DNA of 64,000 nucleotides from Clostridiales bacterium COT073_COT-073 (GCA_003858485.1 RQYD01000005.1:62001-126000), one strand, 5' to 3'. Shown: positions 8,420 to 18,153, counted from the stretch's first letter. The notes: generated by a model from the sequence alone, not told the origin. A program made the numbers and translations.

Positions 8420-8728
8420 ATGAAAATGTATTTGATTTCCGATAACATCGACACTCAAACCGGTATGCGGCTGGCAGGAGTGGAAGGTGTGGTTTTGCAT
8501 GAAAAAGAAGAAGTATTGGCAGCCTTGTCCGGGGTTTTGAAAAATCCGGACATCGGGATATTGTTGATTACAGAGAAAATTGGCCACTTAATAGCGGATG
8601 AAATTAGGGATATTAAAATGAATTGTCATATTCCTTTAGTTGTGGAAATTCCCGACCGGCATGGGAGTAGTCGGGCCAAGGACTCAATTACGCAATATGT
8701 CAAAGAAGCCATTGGCTTAAAGATTTGA
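8420..8728 (+). CDS. ntpG: V-type ATP synthase subunit F (NtpG)
   Basis: This 102-residue protein matches the small Rossmann-like F subunit of the central rotor stalk. It has the typical YLISDNIDTQTGMRLAG start, ILLITEKIGHLIADEI in the middle, and the VVEIPDRHG segment before a C-terminal helix. It binds subunit D in the rotor. Its ribosome site is GAAAAGAGG. It follows the structured spacer and is 9 bases before ntpE. Confidence 0.92.
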   Translation: MKMYLISDNIDTQTGMRLAGVEGVVLHEKEEVLAALSGVLKNPDIGILLITEKIGHLIADEIRDIKMNCHIPLVVEIPDRHGSSRAKDSITQYVKEAIGLKI

Positions 8729-8737
8729 GGTAAGAAT

Positions 8738-9352
8738 ATGTTAGAATTATCAGAGAAATTAAAGAAATTTTCAACCGAAGTATTAAGTGAAGCAAATGAA
8801 AGCAGTCAAAAAAAATGGCAGGAATTTACAGAAAAGCTGGCTGCTGAATATGATAAAAAAGAAACAGCCTTTTTGGAAGAAGGCTATCATACCATTCAAA
8901 ACGGTTTAAAGCAAATCGACAGAGAAAAAAGCGGCCGCATGTCAAAAGCATTAATGGATAACCGGCAGCAAGTACTGCAAAAAAGAGCGGAAATTGTCAA
9001 TCGGGTGTTTGAGCAGTTGAAAGTCAAATTAGTTGAATACACCAAGACAGAGGAATATCTGGCAGTGCTGGACAAACGGATAGAAAAAACTTTGGTTATT
9101 TTAGGCAGTGGGCAATGCCGGATCGTGCTGACAGCCAGTGATTTTGCAAGAGCGCAGATGATTATGGCAAAGTATCCACAGACAACTTTTGAAACAGAGG
9201 CAAAACAAGTGAAAATTCCAATGATTGGCGGTTGCCAGGGTTATCATGAAGAAAAAAATATTTTTTATGATAATTCTTTTGCCAGACAGTTGGTCGATAA
9301 AAGGGAGAGCTTTTTGCAGGAGATGGCGACAGAATTGAAAATAGAGGATTAA
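8738..9352 (+). CDS. ntpE: V-type ATP synthase subunit E (peripheral stalk)
   Basis: This 204-residue protein has a long charged coiled-coil N-terminal half (about 1-105) and a compact C-terminal domain, the layout of subunit E. It pairs with the small stalk subunit and holds subunits A and B static. Identity rests on layout, length and operon position between F and A, as primary sequence in this family is variable. Confidence 0.85.
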   Translation: MLELSEKLKKFSTEVLSEANESSQKKWQEFTEKLAAEYDKKETAFLEEGYHTIQNGLKQIDREKSGRMSKALMDNRQQVLQKRAEIVNRVFEQLKVKLVEYTKTEEYLAVLDKRIEKTLVILGSGQCRIVLTASDFARAQMIMAKYPQTTFETEAKQVKIPMIGGCQGYHEEKNIFYDNSFARQLVDKRESFLQEMATELKIED

Positions 9353-9364
9353 GGCGGTGATAGA

Positions 9365-11155
9365 ATGAAAGAACAGGCAATAATTTCCGGCATTAATGGG
9401 CCGGTAATTAAGGCTTCCGGCGCTTCCGGCTTACAAATGCTGGAAATGGTTCAGGTCGGAAACAGTAAATTAATTGGTGAAGTAATTGGTATTAGTGAAA
9501 AATTCTGCACCATTCAAGTATATGAAGAAACCTCCGGATTAAAAATCGGAGAGCCCGTGTATTCTACCGGCAGCCCCTTAAGTCTGGTACTTGGCCCCGG
9601 TATTATTGGTGAGGTGTTTGATGGCATTCAAAGGCCTTTAGAAACACTGAAAGCCGAGTTTGGCAATTTTCTGGGCAGAGGGATTGAAACCTTTAATTTG
9701 GACAAAAATAAGGAATGGCAGGTTGAAGTTATAGTAACGGTTGGTCAGATGCTGACAGGTGGTCAAATTTATGCTACTGTCCAGGAAACTGATTTGGTTA
9801 CCCATAAAATTATGCTGCATCCGTATAAGAGCGGAAAAGTAGTGGAAATTGTAAAGCAGCCAAGTTATAAAGTGCTGGATACGGTGATCAAAATCGAAAA
9901 TGAATTCGGAGATATTGAGAATTTAAATTTGGTTCAGTATTGGCCGGTTCGTGACCCCAGGCCTTTTCAAATTCGGCAATCATTGGAAAAACCATTGATT
10001 ACCGGCCAAAGAATTATTGATACATTTTTTCCGATTGCCAAGGGTGGTGCGGCGGCAGTGCCGGGCGGTTTTGGGACTGGAAAAACAATGACTCAGCACC
10101 AATTGGCTAAATGGTCAGATGCTGATATCATTGTATATATCGGTTGCGGGGAGCGGGGGAATGAAATTACCGAGGTGCTGGAAGATTTCCCCAAATTAAT
10201 TGACCCAAAATCAGGAAAACCGTTGATGCAAAGAACCGTTTTGATTGCCAATACTTCTAATATGCCGGTGGCAGCTCGGGAAGCATCAATTTATACAGGC
10301 ATCACCATTGCCGAATATTATCGGGATATGGGCTATCATGTGGCGATTATGGCTGACTCAACTTCGCGCTGGGCAGAGGCGCTCAGAGAAATTTCCGGGC
10401 GCTTGGAAGAAATGCCGGCTGAAGAGGGCTTTCCATCATATTTGCCTTCGCGTTTATCGCAGTTTTATGAAAGAGCCGGTTATGTTACCGGTCTGGCCGG
10501 TGAGGAAGGCTCGGTCAGTATTATTGGTGCAGTTAGCCCACAGGGAGGTGATTTTAGTGAGCCGGTAACACAGAATACCAAAAGATTTATCCGCTGTTTT
10601 TGGGCATTGGACAGAGCGTTGGCTTATGCCCGGCATTATCCGGCCATTCAATGGCTGGAAAGCTATAGCGAGTACACTCCGGATTTGGAAAAATGGTTTG
10701 AAAGCCAGGTTGATCCTGAATTTTATGCTAATCGTAAAGAAGCAATGGCTCTCCTTCAGGAAGAAAACAATTTAATGGAAATTGTAAAATTGATTGGAGC
10801 TGATGTTTTACCAGAGAACCAAAAATTAATCCTGGAAATTACCAAATTAATTCGTTTGGGCTTTTTGCAGCAAAACGCCTTTCATGATGTTGATACCTTT
10901 GTTCCGTTGGTAAAACAATTTAAAATGCTGGAAACAATTCTTTACCTTTATCAAAAGGCCAGACAGCTGGTTGGATTTAATGTACCAGTGTCGCGGCTGC
11001 GCCAGACCGGCATATTCGATGAGGTAGTAAAAATGAGATATACAATTGACAATACTTCAACAAAGCCTTTTGATGAATTGAAAGATAAAATTGACAATTT
11101 TTACCGGGAAGTGGCCAATAGCTACAAGGGCTTTGAAAGGATGGAGATAGAATGA
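9365..11155 (+). CDS. ntpA: V-type ATP synthase catalytic subunit A
   Basis: This 596-residue subunit is the catalytic ATP-binding chain. The Walker A loop GGFGTGKT is at 234-241, followed by [19 protein letters not shown] with the catalytic glutamate and [33 protein letters not shown]. The A-specific insertion at about 110-200 separates it from F-type beta chains. The usual loop is GPFGxGKT; here the proline is replaced by glycine. Its last four bases overlap the ntpB start (ATGA). Confidence 0.97.
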   Translation: MKEQAIISGINGPVIKASGASGLQMLEMVQVGNSKLIGEVIGISEKFCTIQVYEETSGLKIGEPVYSTGSPLSLVLGPGIIGEVFDGIQRPLETLKAEFGNFLGRGIETFNLDKNKEWQVEVIVTVGQMLTGGQIYATVQETDLVTHKIMLHPYKSGKVVEIVKQPSYKVLDTVIKIENEFGDIENLNLVQYWPVRDPRPFQIRQSLEKPLITGQRIIDTFFPIAKGGAAAVPGGFGTGKTMTQHQLAKWSDADIIVYIGCGERGNEITEVLEDFPKLIDPKSGKPLMQRTVLIANTSNMPVAAREASIYTGITIAEYYRDMGYHVAIMADSTSRWAEALREISGRLEEMPAEEGFPSYLPSRLSQFYERAGYVTGLAGEEGSVSIIGAVSPQGGDFSEPVTQNTKRFIRCFWALDRALAYARHYPAIQWLESYSEYTPDLEKWFESQVDPEFYANRKEAMALLQEENNLMEIVKLIGADVLPENQKLILEITKLIRLGFLQQNAFHDVDTFVPLVKQFKMLETILYLYQKARQLVGFNVPVSRLRQTGIFDEVVKMRYTIDNTSTKPFDELKDKIDNFYREVANSYKGFERMEIE

Positions 11156-12609
11156 GTTTGGAATATTTAGGAGTCAAAGAAGTTAATGGCTCACTGATGG
11201 TAGTTGAGGGTATGAAAACGGCTTCTTTTGAAGAAATTGTAAAAATTACACTGGAAAATGGAGAAGTCCGTACCGGAAAAATTATTCAAATGGATGATCA
11301 GGTAGCAGTGATTCAGGTGTTTGAAAGTACTCAGGGAATTTCCGGCAAAAATGTTCGGACCGGCTTAACTGGTTCTGTATTAAAATTGCCGTTGTCGCGT
11401 GAGATTTTAGGAAGAACTTTTGATGGAGTTGGCCGGCCAATTGATGGATTGGGTGAAGTCAGGGCTGAGCAGGCCTGGGATGTCAATGGGGCGCCGATTA
11501 ACCCAATTGCCAGACAATATCCGCGAAACTTTATTCAAACCGGTATTTCGGCAATTGATGGCTTGACGACTTTGATCCGTGGTCAGAAGCTGCCGGTTTT
11601 CTCAGGAAATGGATTGCCGCATGACCGTCTGGCGGTGCAAATTGCCAATCAGGCTCAAATCAGTGGGAAGGGAAATATTTCTTTTGCCACAGTTGATGAG
11701 GCGGTGGCCAGGGCCGGCCAGGATGATTTTGCAATTGTCTTTGCAGCAATGGGGGTAAAAAATGATGTTGCCGATTTTTTTCGGCGTAGTTTTGAAGAAA
11801 GTGGTGTTCTGCAAAAGGTAGTGATGTTTTTAAATCTGGCCAATGACCCGGTGATCGAAAGAATTGTGACTCCGCGCTGTGCCTTGACAGCAGCTGAATA
11901 TTTGGCCTTTGAGCACGATATGCATGTGCTGGTTATTTTAACGGATATGACCTCTTATTGTGAGGCGCTTCGGGAAATATCTTCGTCTAAAGGAGAAATT
12001 CCATCACGAAAAGGTTTTCCAGGATATATGTATTCTGATTTGGCAATGCTATATGAGCGGGCTGGTATGATTAGCGGAAAAAAAGGTTCAATTACGCAAA
12101 TCCCGATTTTAACTATGCCAAATGATGATATTACTCATCCGATTCCGGACTTGACCGGCTATATTACGGAAGGCCAGGTTGTACTAGACAGAAGTTTGCA
12201 CCAAAAGGGGATTTATCCGCCGATTTTGGTGTTGCCATCGCTTTCCCGTTTGATGAAAGACGGTATTGGAGAAGGATATACCAGAAAGGATCATGGCGGA
12301 GTGGCTAATCAGCTGTTTGCTGCTTATGCCCATGTTCAGGAAGTAAAGGCTTTGGCTTCGGTTATTGGCGAAGAGGAATTATCACCCCTGGACAAGCAGT
12401 ATATGATATTCGGTAAACAATTTGAAGAACGTTTTGTCGCTCAGAAATTTGACGAAAACCGATTGATTGATTTCACTCTGGACTTGGGCTGGGAATTACT
12501 TAGTGTATTACCGAAAGATGAGCTGACCAGGGTTGACGAAGAACTATTAAACAGCTATTATCAGGATAAAGTATATGAAAAATATGCTCAGAATGCAAAA
12601 GTCCGATAA
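11152..12609 (+). CDS. ntpB: V-type ATP synthase regulatory subunit B
   Basis: This 485-residue subunit is the non-catalytic partner of A. It shows the family segments [32 protein letters not shown], in which a normal P-loop is absent as expected, and [15 protein letters not shown] and [20 protein letters not shown]. The start overlaps the ntpA stop codon by 4 bases, a common coupling arrangement that helps keep A:B at 3:3. Confidence 0.97.
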   Translation: MSLEYLGVKEVNGSLMVVEGMKTASFEEIVKITLENGEVRTGKIIQMDDQVAVIQVFESTQGISGKNVRTGLTGSVLKLPLSREILGRTFDGVGRPIDGLGEVRAEQAWDVNGAPINPIARQYPRNFIQTGISAIDGLTTLIRGQKLPVFSGNGLPHDRLAVQIANQAQISGKGNISFATVDEAVARAGQDDFAIVFAAMGVKNDVADFFRRSFEESGVLQKVVMFLNLANDPVIERIVTPRCALTAAEYLAFEHDMHVLVILTDMTSYCEALREISSSKGEIPSRKGFPGYMYSDLAMLYERAGMISGKKGSITQIPILTMPNDDITHPIPDLTGYITEGQVVLDRSLHQKGIYPPILVLPSLSRLMKDGIGEGYTRKDHGGVANQLFAAYAHVQEVKALASVIGEEELSPLDKQYMIFGKQFEERFVAQKFDENRLIDFTLDLGWELLSVLPKDELTRVDEELLNSYYQDKVYEKYAQNAKVR

Positions 12610-12626
12610 GGGGATGAGGTGATCAG

Positions 12627-13244
12627 ATGGATAGTTCATTATTTCCTACCAAGGGAAATTATATTTTAGCCAAATCCAGATTGGCCTTATCGAAGCAGGG
12701 ATATGAGCTGCTGGATAAAAAGCGCAATATTTTAGTGCGGGAAATGATGTCTTTGCTTGGCCAGGTTGAGGAGATTCAGGCAGATATGGATAATATTTTC
12801 AGCTCTGCCTATCTGGCTTTGCAGGAAGCCAATATCCGTATCGGGATTCATATGGTTGGTCAAATTGGGGAAGCGATTGCTCCGGAAGAGAATGTGCAGA
12901 TCGAAACTAAGTCGGTGATGGGGGTAGAAATCCCGATTTTGAATAAACTGGAAGATACACTGATCCCGCAGTATGGCATTGCTAAAACCGAGCGGGCATT
13001 GGATGAAGCTTATCTGCAATTTTCCAGGGTCAAACAATTAACCATGAAACTGGCAGAAACAGAAAATGCGATCTACCGTTTGGCCTTTCATATCAAGCAA
13101 ACCCAAAAACGGGCCAATGCTCTCAAAAATATTATGATACCAAAATACGAAAAATTAACCAAAGACATTGCCACTGCCCTAGAAGAAAAAGAAAGAGAAG
13201 AATTCACCAGATTAAAGATGATTAAGCTAAGAAGCGCGCACTAA
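12627..13244 (+). CDS. ntpD: V-type ATP synthase subunit D (central rotor shaft)
   Basis: This 205-residue subunit has the conserved opening PTKGNYILAKSRLALSKQGYELLDKKRNIL and long N- and C-terminal helices that form the rotor coiled coil. It is the last gene of the operon, and its stop codon lies inside a large hairpin at 13230-13280. The ribosome site GGGGATGAGGTG precedes the ATG. Confidence 0.95.
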   Translation: MDSSLFPTKGNYILAKSRLALSKQGYELLDKKRNILVREMMSLLGQVEEIQADMDNIFSSAYLALQEANIRIGIHMVGQIGEAIAPEENVQIETKSVMGVEIPILNKLEDTLIPQYGIAKTERALDEAYLQFSRVKQLTMKLAETENAIYRLAFHIKQTQKRANALKNIMIPKYEKLTKDIATALEEKEREEFTRLKMIKLRSAH

Positions 13245-13280
13245 ATCAAATTGGTTTATATAGTTATCAAGCGCGCTTCT
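13230..13280 (+). terminator. Large hairpin straddling the ntpD stop codon
   Basis: AGAAGCGCGC (13230-13239) is perfectly complementary to GCGCGCTTCT (13271-13280). The 31-base loop, which holds the TAA, contains an inner TAAATC/GGTTTA stem. No T-run follows, so it may act in 3'-end protection or Rho-independent pausing rather than as a classic terminator. The right arm is also the start of the first 13.3-kb repeat copy. Confidence 0.5.
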
Positions 13281-13496
13281 GGTTTGTCTGTCGTAGCATT
13301 TGCAAGAGGATGAAAAGCTTGCCGAGTTCTAAAGGCAAATGCCAGGTTTGCCTCGGCGCGGAAAGCAGCCGGTTATGAGAGGCAGGATTTTGTGAAACAA
13401 AATCCGTTCGACCGAAAAGAAAAGAAGGCAATCAGTCTAAATGTAAAGAGCGGCAAACCGGCGACTAAAGCAGTTGATGCCGGAGAGGCAACGAAT
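13266..13496 (+). repeat. Hairpin-rich direct repeat, copy 1
   Basis: About 230 bp nearly identical to 13601-13829 (period 333 bp). It contains internal hairpins AGGCAAA/TTTGCCT, GGATTTTGT/ACAAAATCC (loop GAA) and, at its right end and in this copy only, CGAATTGC/GCAATTCG (loop GCA). No convincing coding content was found: short frames cross it in several phases on both strands. Confidence 0.85.
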
Positions 13497-13600
13497 TGCG
13501 CAGCAATTCGTGTTCGAACCGTCGAAAGGAATACTAAGCAGCCAACAATAAAAGACGGACAAACAAAAAAGCCAAAACAGCCAATAAAGTGGAGTGTACG

Positions 13601-13829
13601 ATCAAGCGCGCTGGGTTTGTCTGTCGTAGCATTTGCAAGAGGATGAAAAGCTTGCCGGGTTCTAAAGGCAAATGCCAGGTTTGCCTCGGCGAGGAAAGCA
13701 GCCATTTATGAGAGGCAGGATTTTGTGAAACAAAATCCGTTCGACCGAAAAGAAAAGAAGGCAATCAGTCTAAATGTAAAGAGCGGCAAACCGGCGACCA
13801 AAGCAGTCAAATTCGGAGAGGCAACGAAT
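13601..13829 (+). repeat. Hairpin-rich direct repeat, copy 2
   Basis: Second copy of the 230-bp unit, with only scattered substitutions (for example CCGAGTT/CCGGGTT and GGCGCGG/GGCGAGG). A 104-bp unique spacer (13497-13600) separates the copies. The unit ends ~20 bases before the start of the OFA transporter gene, so it forms that gene's leader. Together the copies fill the 604-bp gap between ntpD and the transporter. Confidence 0.85.
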
Positions 13830-13848
13830 GATTATAAAGGAGAAGAAA

Positions 13849-15093
13849 ATGACATTAGAAAAAAAGAGGTGGATAATATTAATTGCATCTTGCTTCATTA
13901 ATTTATGTATAGGTTCATTATATACCTGGAGCGTTTTTGCTTCACCAATGGCAGTTCATATTAATGAAATTCATGGTTTAACAGGGACGGTAGCAGTAAC
14001 AGCTGCAAATTTGGCGATTGTCTTTACAGTTGCCAATTTAGTTGGCCCGGTGACCATGATATCAGGTGGTTTTATCAATGATACATTGGGGCCACGCTGG
14101 GTCATATTAGTTGGGGCGGTTTTATTTGGTGGAGGATTTATTCTAAGCGGATTTTCAGGCAGCATTCCTTTTTTAGTGGTCAGTTATGGTTTGGGCTGCG
14201 GCTTGGGCATGGGTATGATTTATGGAGCAACAGTTAATAATTCCGTTAAATTTTTTCCGGATAAACGGGGCTTAATCGGAGGAATTGCAACTGCCACTTA
14301 TGGTTTTAGTTCAGTGCTGATACCGCCGGTTGCACATCGGATGATTGGCGGGTATGGAATTCTGACAACATTTCGTGTTTTAGGAATCCTTTTTTTTATA
14401 ATTATTGTTGGATGTGCTTTTTTAATTGAAAAAGCACCAGCTGATTTTATTCCGGAAAGTATGAAAGGAATGCAGGTAAAAACCGGCGTTGTAGCAGCTG
14501 ATAGTAAAACCTGGAGAGAAATGATGGCCAATGGCCGATTTTATATTATGTTTTTAATGTTGATGTGTGGGGCGTTTTCCGGACTGATGATCATTTCCCA
14601 GGCCTCCCCAATGGCCCAAAAGATGATTGGTATGACGGCTCAGGAAGCAGCCCTGGCAGTTAGTGTACTGGCTTTATTTAATGCTTTTGGTCGAATTATG
14701 GCAGGATATATTTCGGATAAATTTGGTAGGGTGCAAGTAATACGAGTTGTGTTTTTAGTTTCGGTTGCCGGATTAGCCTGCCTATTTGTGAGTGGACAAG
14801 GGCAAAATATTTTGTTTATTTTAGGAATTTCCTTGGCTGGAATTTGCTTTGGCGCTTTTATGGGAATTTTCCCAGGATTTACTGCTGACAGTTTTGGACC
14901 CAAATATAATAGTGTCAATTATGGTATTATGTTTATTGCTTTTGCTCTGGCTGGTACAGTTGGTCCATTGGCAGCCGGTAAAATTGTAATGAGAACCGGA
15001 AATTATCAAATGGCTTTTGCAGTGGCCGGTATATTGGCGGTTCTTGGCTTTATTTTAACCTTTATTTATCGAAAAATGGCAAATAATGGATAG
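13849..15093 (+). CDS. MFS transporter, oxalate:formate antiporter (OFA)-like
   Basis: This ~414-residue protein has 12 predicted membrane helices and the OFA-family opening KKRWIILIASCFINLCIGSLYTWSVFASP, together with GLGCGLGMGMIYG and the MFS loop ISDKFGR. OFA members exchange carboxylates such as oxalate and formate, but many are uncharacterised, so the substrate is open. ATG at 13849 is chosen over an in-frame ATG at 13828 because AAGGAGAAG lies 5-13 bases upstream of it, while the earlier ATG sits in the repeat without a ribosome site. Confidence 0.88.
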   Translation: MTLEKKRWIILIASCFINLCIGSLYTWSVFASPMAVHINEIHGLTGTVAVTAANLAIVFTVANLVGPVTMISGGFINDTLGPRWVILVGAVLFGGGFILSGFSGSIPFLVVSYGLGCGLGMGMIYGATVNNSVKFFPDKRGLIGGIATATYGFSSVLIPPVAHRMIGGYGILTTFRVLGILFFIIIVGCAFLIEKAPADFIPESMKGMQVKTGVVAADSKTWREMMANGRFYIMFLMLMCGAFSGLMIISQASPMAQKMIGMTAQEAALAVSVLALFNAFGRIMAGYISDKFGRVQVIRVVFLVSVAGLACLFVSGQGQNILFILGISLAGICFGAFMGIFPGFTADSFGPKYNSVNYGIMFIAFALAGTVGPLAAGKIVMRTGNYQMAFAVAGILAVLGFILTFIYRKMANNG

Positions 15094-15216
15094 TGATTTT
15101 AAGGAATTTGCTAAGTAAGTCGGTTCATAAAAAGTCCAGTCTTTTTTGAAAAAGTAAAAGAGCTTTGAAGGAAAAGGAAGACATAAAAATGAAAATGTGC
15201 AAAAGACGGATACCGG

Positions 15217-15253
15217 AAAGGAGTATATAGAATTTTCTATATAAAGAGCGATG
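15217..15253 (+). promoter_or_regulatory. Hairpin between Shine-Dalgarno and tldD start codon
   Basis: AAAGGAG (15217-15223) lies 27 bases before the first ATG (15251), too far for normal use. Between them TATATAGAA and TTCTATATA (15224-15243, loop TT) form a perfect 9-bp stem. Folding would remove 20 bases and leave a 7-base spacing. A weak AAAGAG just before the ATG is the alternative site. Confidence 0.55.
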
Positions 15254-16678
15254 ATGAAAGCAGAATTATCAAAATATTTGCAGGAGAACAAACCGGCACT
15301 GAAAAAATTAGTGGCTGATTTGTCTGAGGATTTTCAATATGTATCAGTTTTGGGAACCGATACCAAAGGTACGACTTATCGTGTTAAATCTTCGGGCACA
15401 GCAATCAGTGACAGTAGGACAGTAGAAAGAGGCTTTGTGGTCAGGGTCTTTAACGGAATCGGCTATTCGGAATATTCGTTTAATGACCTGGATTTTGTTT
15501 ATGCCGAAAAATGCATTCGAAAGGCAGCGGAAAAAGATGCAGCTTTTTATCGGGAGCAAGGCATTGCTATCAGAGAATATAATAAAATCGAAGAAGAGGA
15601 GCTGACCCAAAGCTACACTAGTGAATTACAAATTCATCCGGAGGCGATTGGGGCGCAAAAAATTGTAGAAGAGCTGGCAACTTTGGTTGCAGAAGGAATG
15701 GCTTATAGTGACCAGGTGATCGAGCTGCAAACGATTTATGATTGGGCACAGGTATCGAAAATTTTTATATCAACCAAGCGTGATTTAGAGCAAAGTTATT
15801 TATATAGCACCGGCTATTTGATCCCTTATGTACGGGGTGAAAAGTCTGCTCAATATAGTTTGAAATCTTTTTCCGGTTTGAAAGGCTTTGAATTGATTGA
15901 AGAAATGAAGAATGGCTTATCCAAAACAATAGATAATACTCTTTTATTACTGAAAGCCAAGCGGATTGTGCCCGGAGAGTATGAGATCATTTGTGATCCA
16001 AATGTCAGTGGTTTAATTGCCCATGAGGCTTTTGGGCATGGTGTGGAAATGGATATGTTTGTCAAAAAGCGGGCGTTGGGTGAAAAATATGTTGGTCAAA
16101 AAGTGGCTTCGGCCATTACCAATATGCGGGATGGAGCTACAGGCGTGGAGGAAGTATCTTCTTATTTGTTTGATGATGAAGGTGTCCTGGGTGGAAATAC
16201 TTTAATCATTGAAAATGGAATACTAAAAAATGGAATCAGTGATTTGCTTTCAGCTATGGCATTGGGAAGTAAGCCAACCGGCAACGGGAAACGGGAATCG
16301 TTTGAACGCAAGGCATATAGCCGAATGACTAATACATATTTTGAAAAAGGAAAAGATAAATTAGAAGATATGATTGCTTCAATTAGTCATGGCTATTTTC
16401 TGGAAGATTTTGAAAGTGGTATGGAAGATCCCAAAAATTGGGGAATTCAATGTGTGGCAGCCAGAGGATATGAAATTATTGATGGAAAACTAACGGATCA
16501 TGTGGTAGCACCTGTTTATTTAACCGGCTATGTTCCTGATTTATTAGGTTCTTTTAGTATGATTTCCGATGGTGAACTGATTTTATCCGGTTCTGGATTT
16601 TGCGGCAAGGGGCATAAAGAACTGGTTAAAACCAGTACCGGAGGAACTTATATTAAAGCAATCGGGAGGTTAAGCTAA
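15251..16678 (+). CDS. tldD: TldD family metalloprotease, active subunit
   Basis: This 475-residue protein carries the HExxxH zinc motif of TldD (HEAFGH at 258-263, in GLIAHEAFGHGVEMDMF). With TldE it forms a heterodimeric metalloprotease that degrades unfolded or modified peptides and matures some ribosomally made peptides in other bacteria. DLLGSFSMISDGEL and CGKGHKE near the C-terminus are family segments. The stop codon overlaps the ATG of the partner gene (TAATG). No peptide precursor gene was found nearby, so a general proteolytic role is likelier here. Confidence 0.92.
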   Translation: MMKAELSKYLQENKPALKKLVADLSEDFQYVSVLGTDTKGTTYRVKSSGTAISDSRTVERGFVVRVFNGIGYSEYSFNDLDFVYAEKCIRKAAEKDAAFYREQGIAIREYNKIEEEELTQSYTSELQIHPEAIGAQKIVEELATLVAEGMAYSDQVIELQTIYDWAQVSKIFISTKRDLEQSYLYSTGYLIPYVRGEKSAQYSLKSFSGLKGFELIEEMKNGLSKTIDNTLLLLKAKRIVPGEYEIICDPNVSGLIAHEAFGHGVEMDMFVKKRALGEKYVGQKVASAITNMRDGATGVEEVSSYLFDDEGVLGGNTLIIENGILKNGISDLLSAMALGSKPTGNGKRESFERKAYSRMTNTYFEKGKDKLEDMIASISHGYFLEDFESGMEDPKNWGIQCVAARGYEIIDGKLTDHVVAPVYLTGYVPDLLGSFSMISDGELILSGSGFCGKGHKELVKTSTGGTYIKAIGRLS

Positions 16679-17964
16679 TGATTGAAAAAATAAAAGCAGC
16701 TCTGGCACAAGAAAATATTGCGACATGGAAAATTGTGGAGGAAAAAGTATCAGCACAGGAGCTTTTCTTGATTCAGGCCGAGGTAGACATGAATCGAAGT
16801 AAGCAGGTTACGCATTATCATATAACCGTTTATGCGGATTTTGAAGAAGATGGTCAGAAATATAGGGGTTCGGCCAATACTACATTCTCACCGGCGATGA
16901 CAGGGGAGGAAATCTGTGAAAGAATAAGAACAGTCTACTATGCAGCCGGTTTTGTAAAAAATGAATGGTATCCTTTAACTGAGCAAATTGTGGAAAAGGG
17001 AGAAAGGCTGAAAAGTGCATTGGCAGCAGAAAATGTGCTGCCGATCGTCAAGCAGATTTTTTCAGCTATTTATCAGGCGGAAGGAGTTCAAAATCATATA
17101 AATGCCACAGAAATTTTTGTGGAAAAACATGCTTATCGGGTAATGAATTCTCTTGGTCTGGATATTTGTTTTGAACAATATAAAGGTGAGATCGAAGTGG
17201 TCACTCATGCCGAATCAGAGGAAATAGCAGTTGAGGTTGATAGAATGTATCAATTTGCGGATAGTCGTCCTGAGGAATTACAAGCTCAAATTACCGCTCA
17301 AATGCAGGAGACGATTTGGCGACTGAATGCCAAAAGGATCGAAAGTTTAAAAGATATTCCGGTAATTTTAAGCAATCAGGCAGTGGCGTCTTTTTTTGAT
17401 TTTTATTATGCTCAGGCCGGTGCACAGCTGGTTTATGAAAATATTTCATCGGCTAAAATTGGGGAAAGTTTTCAGGGGCAGGTGCAGGGCGATAAATTAA
17501 CTATGACATTGGTGCCGCTTTTAGCCAATTCATCGCAGTCAGCAAGTTATGATATGGATGGAACCCTTTTAAAGGACACCAGGCTTTATCAGGATGGCAA
17601 GTTATTATGTTATCATGGCAATCGCCAGTACTGTTCCTATTTAAATGTGGAAACTACGGGTCTTATTCCCAATATTAAAGTAGAAGCCGGTTCGCTCAGC
17701 TATGCAGCTATGACTGCGACACCACATATTGAATTATTGGTTTTTTCAGATTTTCAGGCCAATGAAGTGAATGGTGTAATTGGTGGTGAAATCCGGTTAG
17801 CCCGTTATTTTGATGGCAAGAATTATCATGAAGTCACCGGTATGTCAATGGCTGCCGATATTCCGACAATTCAGGAAAATCTTTATTTTTCTAAGGAAAT
17901 GATTCAATATGATAATTATTATGGTCCGGCTCATATTTATTTCCCAAGTTTGACGATTTCATAG
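16678..17964 (+). CDS. TldE/PmbA family protein, non-catalytic partner of TldD
   Basis: This 428-residue protein belongs to the PmbA/TldE half of the family. It has the same overall fold as TldD but lacks the HExxxH motif. Family features include the central strand-rich part with VVTHAESEEIAVEV and the late NGVIGGEIRLARYFDGK segment. It is translationally coupled to tldD through TAATG. Confidence 0.88.
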   Translation: MIEKIKAALAQENIATWKIVEEKVSAQELFLIQAEVDMNRSKQVTHYHITVYADFEEDGQKYRGSANTTFSPAMTGEEICERIRTVYYAAGFVKNEWYPLTEQIVEKGERLKSALAAENVLPIVKQIFSAIYQAEGVQNHINATEIFVEKHAYRVMNSLGLDICFEQYKGEIEVVTHAESEEIAVEVDRMYQFADSRPEELQAQITAQMQETIWRLNAKRIESLKDIPVILSNQAVASFFDFYYAQAGAQLVYENISSAKIGESFQGQVQGDKLTMTLVPLLANSSQSASYDMDGTLLKDTRLYQDGKLLCYHGNRQYCSYLNVETTGLIPNIKVEAGSLSYAAMTATPHIELLVFSDFQANEVNGVIGGEIRLARYFDGKNYHEVTGMSMAADIPTIQENLYFSKEMIQYDNYYGPAHIYFPSLTIS

Positions 17965-17974
17965 GAATCGAAAT

Positions 17975-18022
17975 AAAGAGTGTTTAGATATGCTTATTGA
18001 GTATGTATAAATACTCTTTTTT
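17975..18022 (+). terminator. Terminator after tldDE
   Basis: AAAGAGTGTTTAGATATGC pairs, with a few wobbles, with GTATGTATAAATACTCTTT and is followed by a T-run. It ends the tldD-tldE transcript. Confidence 0.75.
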
Positions 18023-18072
18023 ATTCATGGATTTATATGGATGATCCTATTTAAGAGAAACAAAAATAATTA

Positions 18073-18114
18073 AGAAGGCTCTGGAATTTAAAATAAAATT
18101 CTGGAGCTTTTTTG
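18073..18114 (+). terminator. Second terminator-like hairpin
   Basis: AGAAGGCTCTGGAATTT and AAATTCTGGAGCTTTTTT form a stem with several G-T pairs followed by a T-run. It is a back-up terminator insulating the next operon. Confidence 0.6.
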
Positions 18115-18131
18115 TATATAATCACAAGAAA

Positions 18132-18145
18132 TTAAAACGTTTTAA
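18132..18145 (+). promoter_or_regulatory. Palindromic LacI-type operator
   Basis: TTAAAACGTTTTAA is a perfect 14-bp palindrome with the central CG step typical of LacI-family operators, 8 bp upstream of the -35 box. The LacI-type regulator encoded as the last gene of this operon is the natural candidate. It lacks the TG...CA ends of a standard CcpA cre site. Confidence 0.65.
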
Positions 18146-18153
18146 AAAAAATA

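Noticed and set aside
13373-13764. Several overlapping frames on both strands in the 13.3-kb repeats
   Set aside because: They follow the repeat unit in different phases, lack ribosome sites and match no family; hairpins explain the conservation better.
16678-17964. Second active TldD-type protease
   Set aside because: It lacks the HExxxH motif, so it is the TldE/PmbA partner, not a duplicate enzyme.
18132-18145. CcpA cre site
   Set aside because: The palindrome lacks the flanking TG...CA of cre; a dedicated LacI-type operator fits better.
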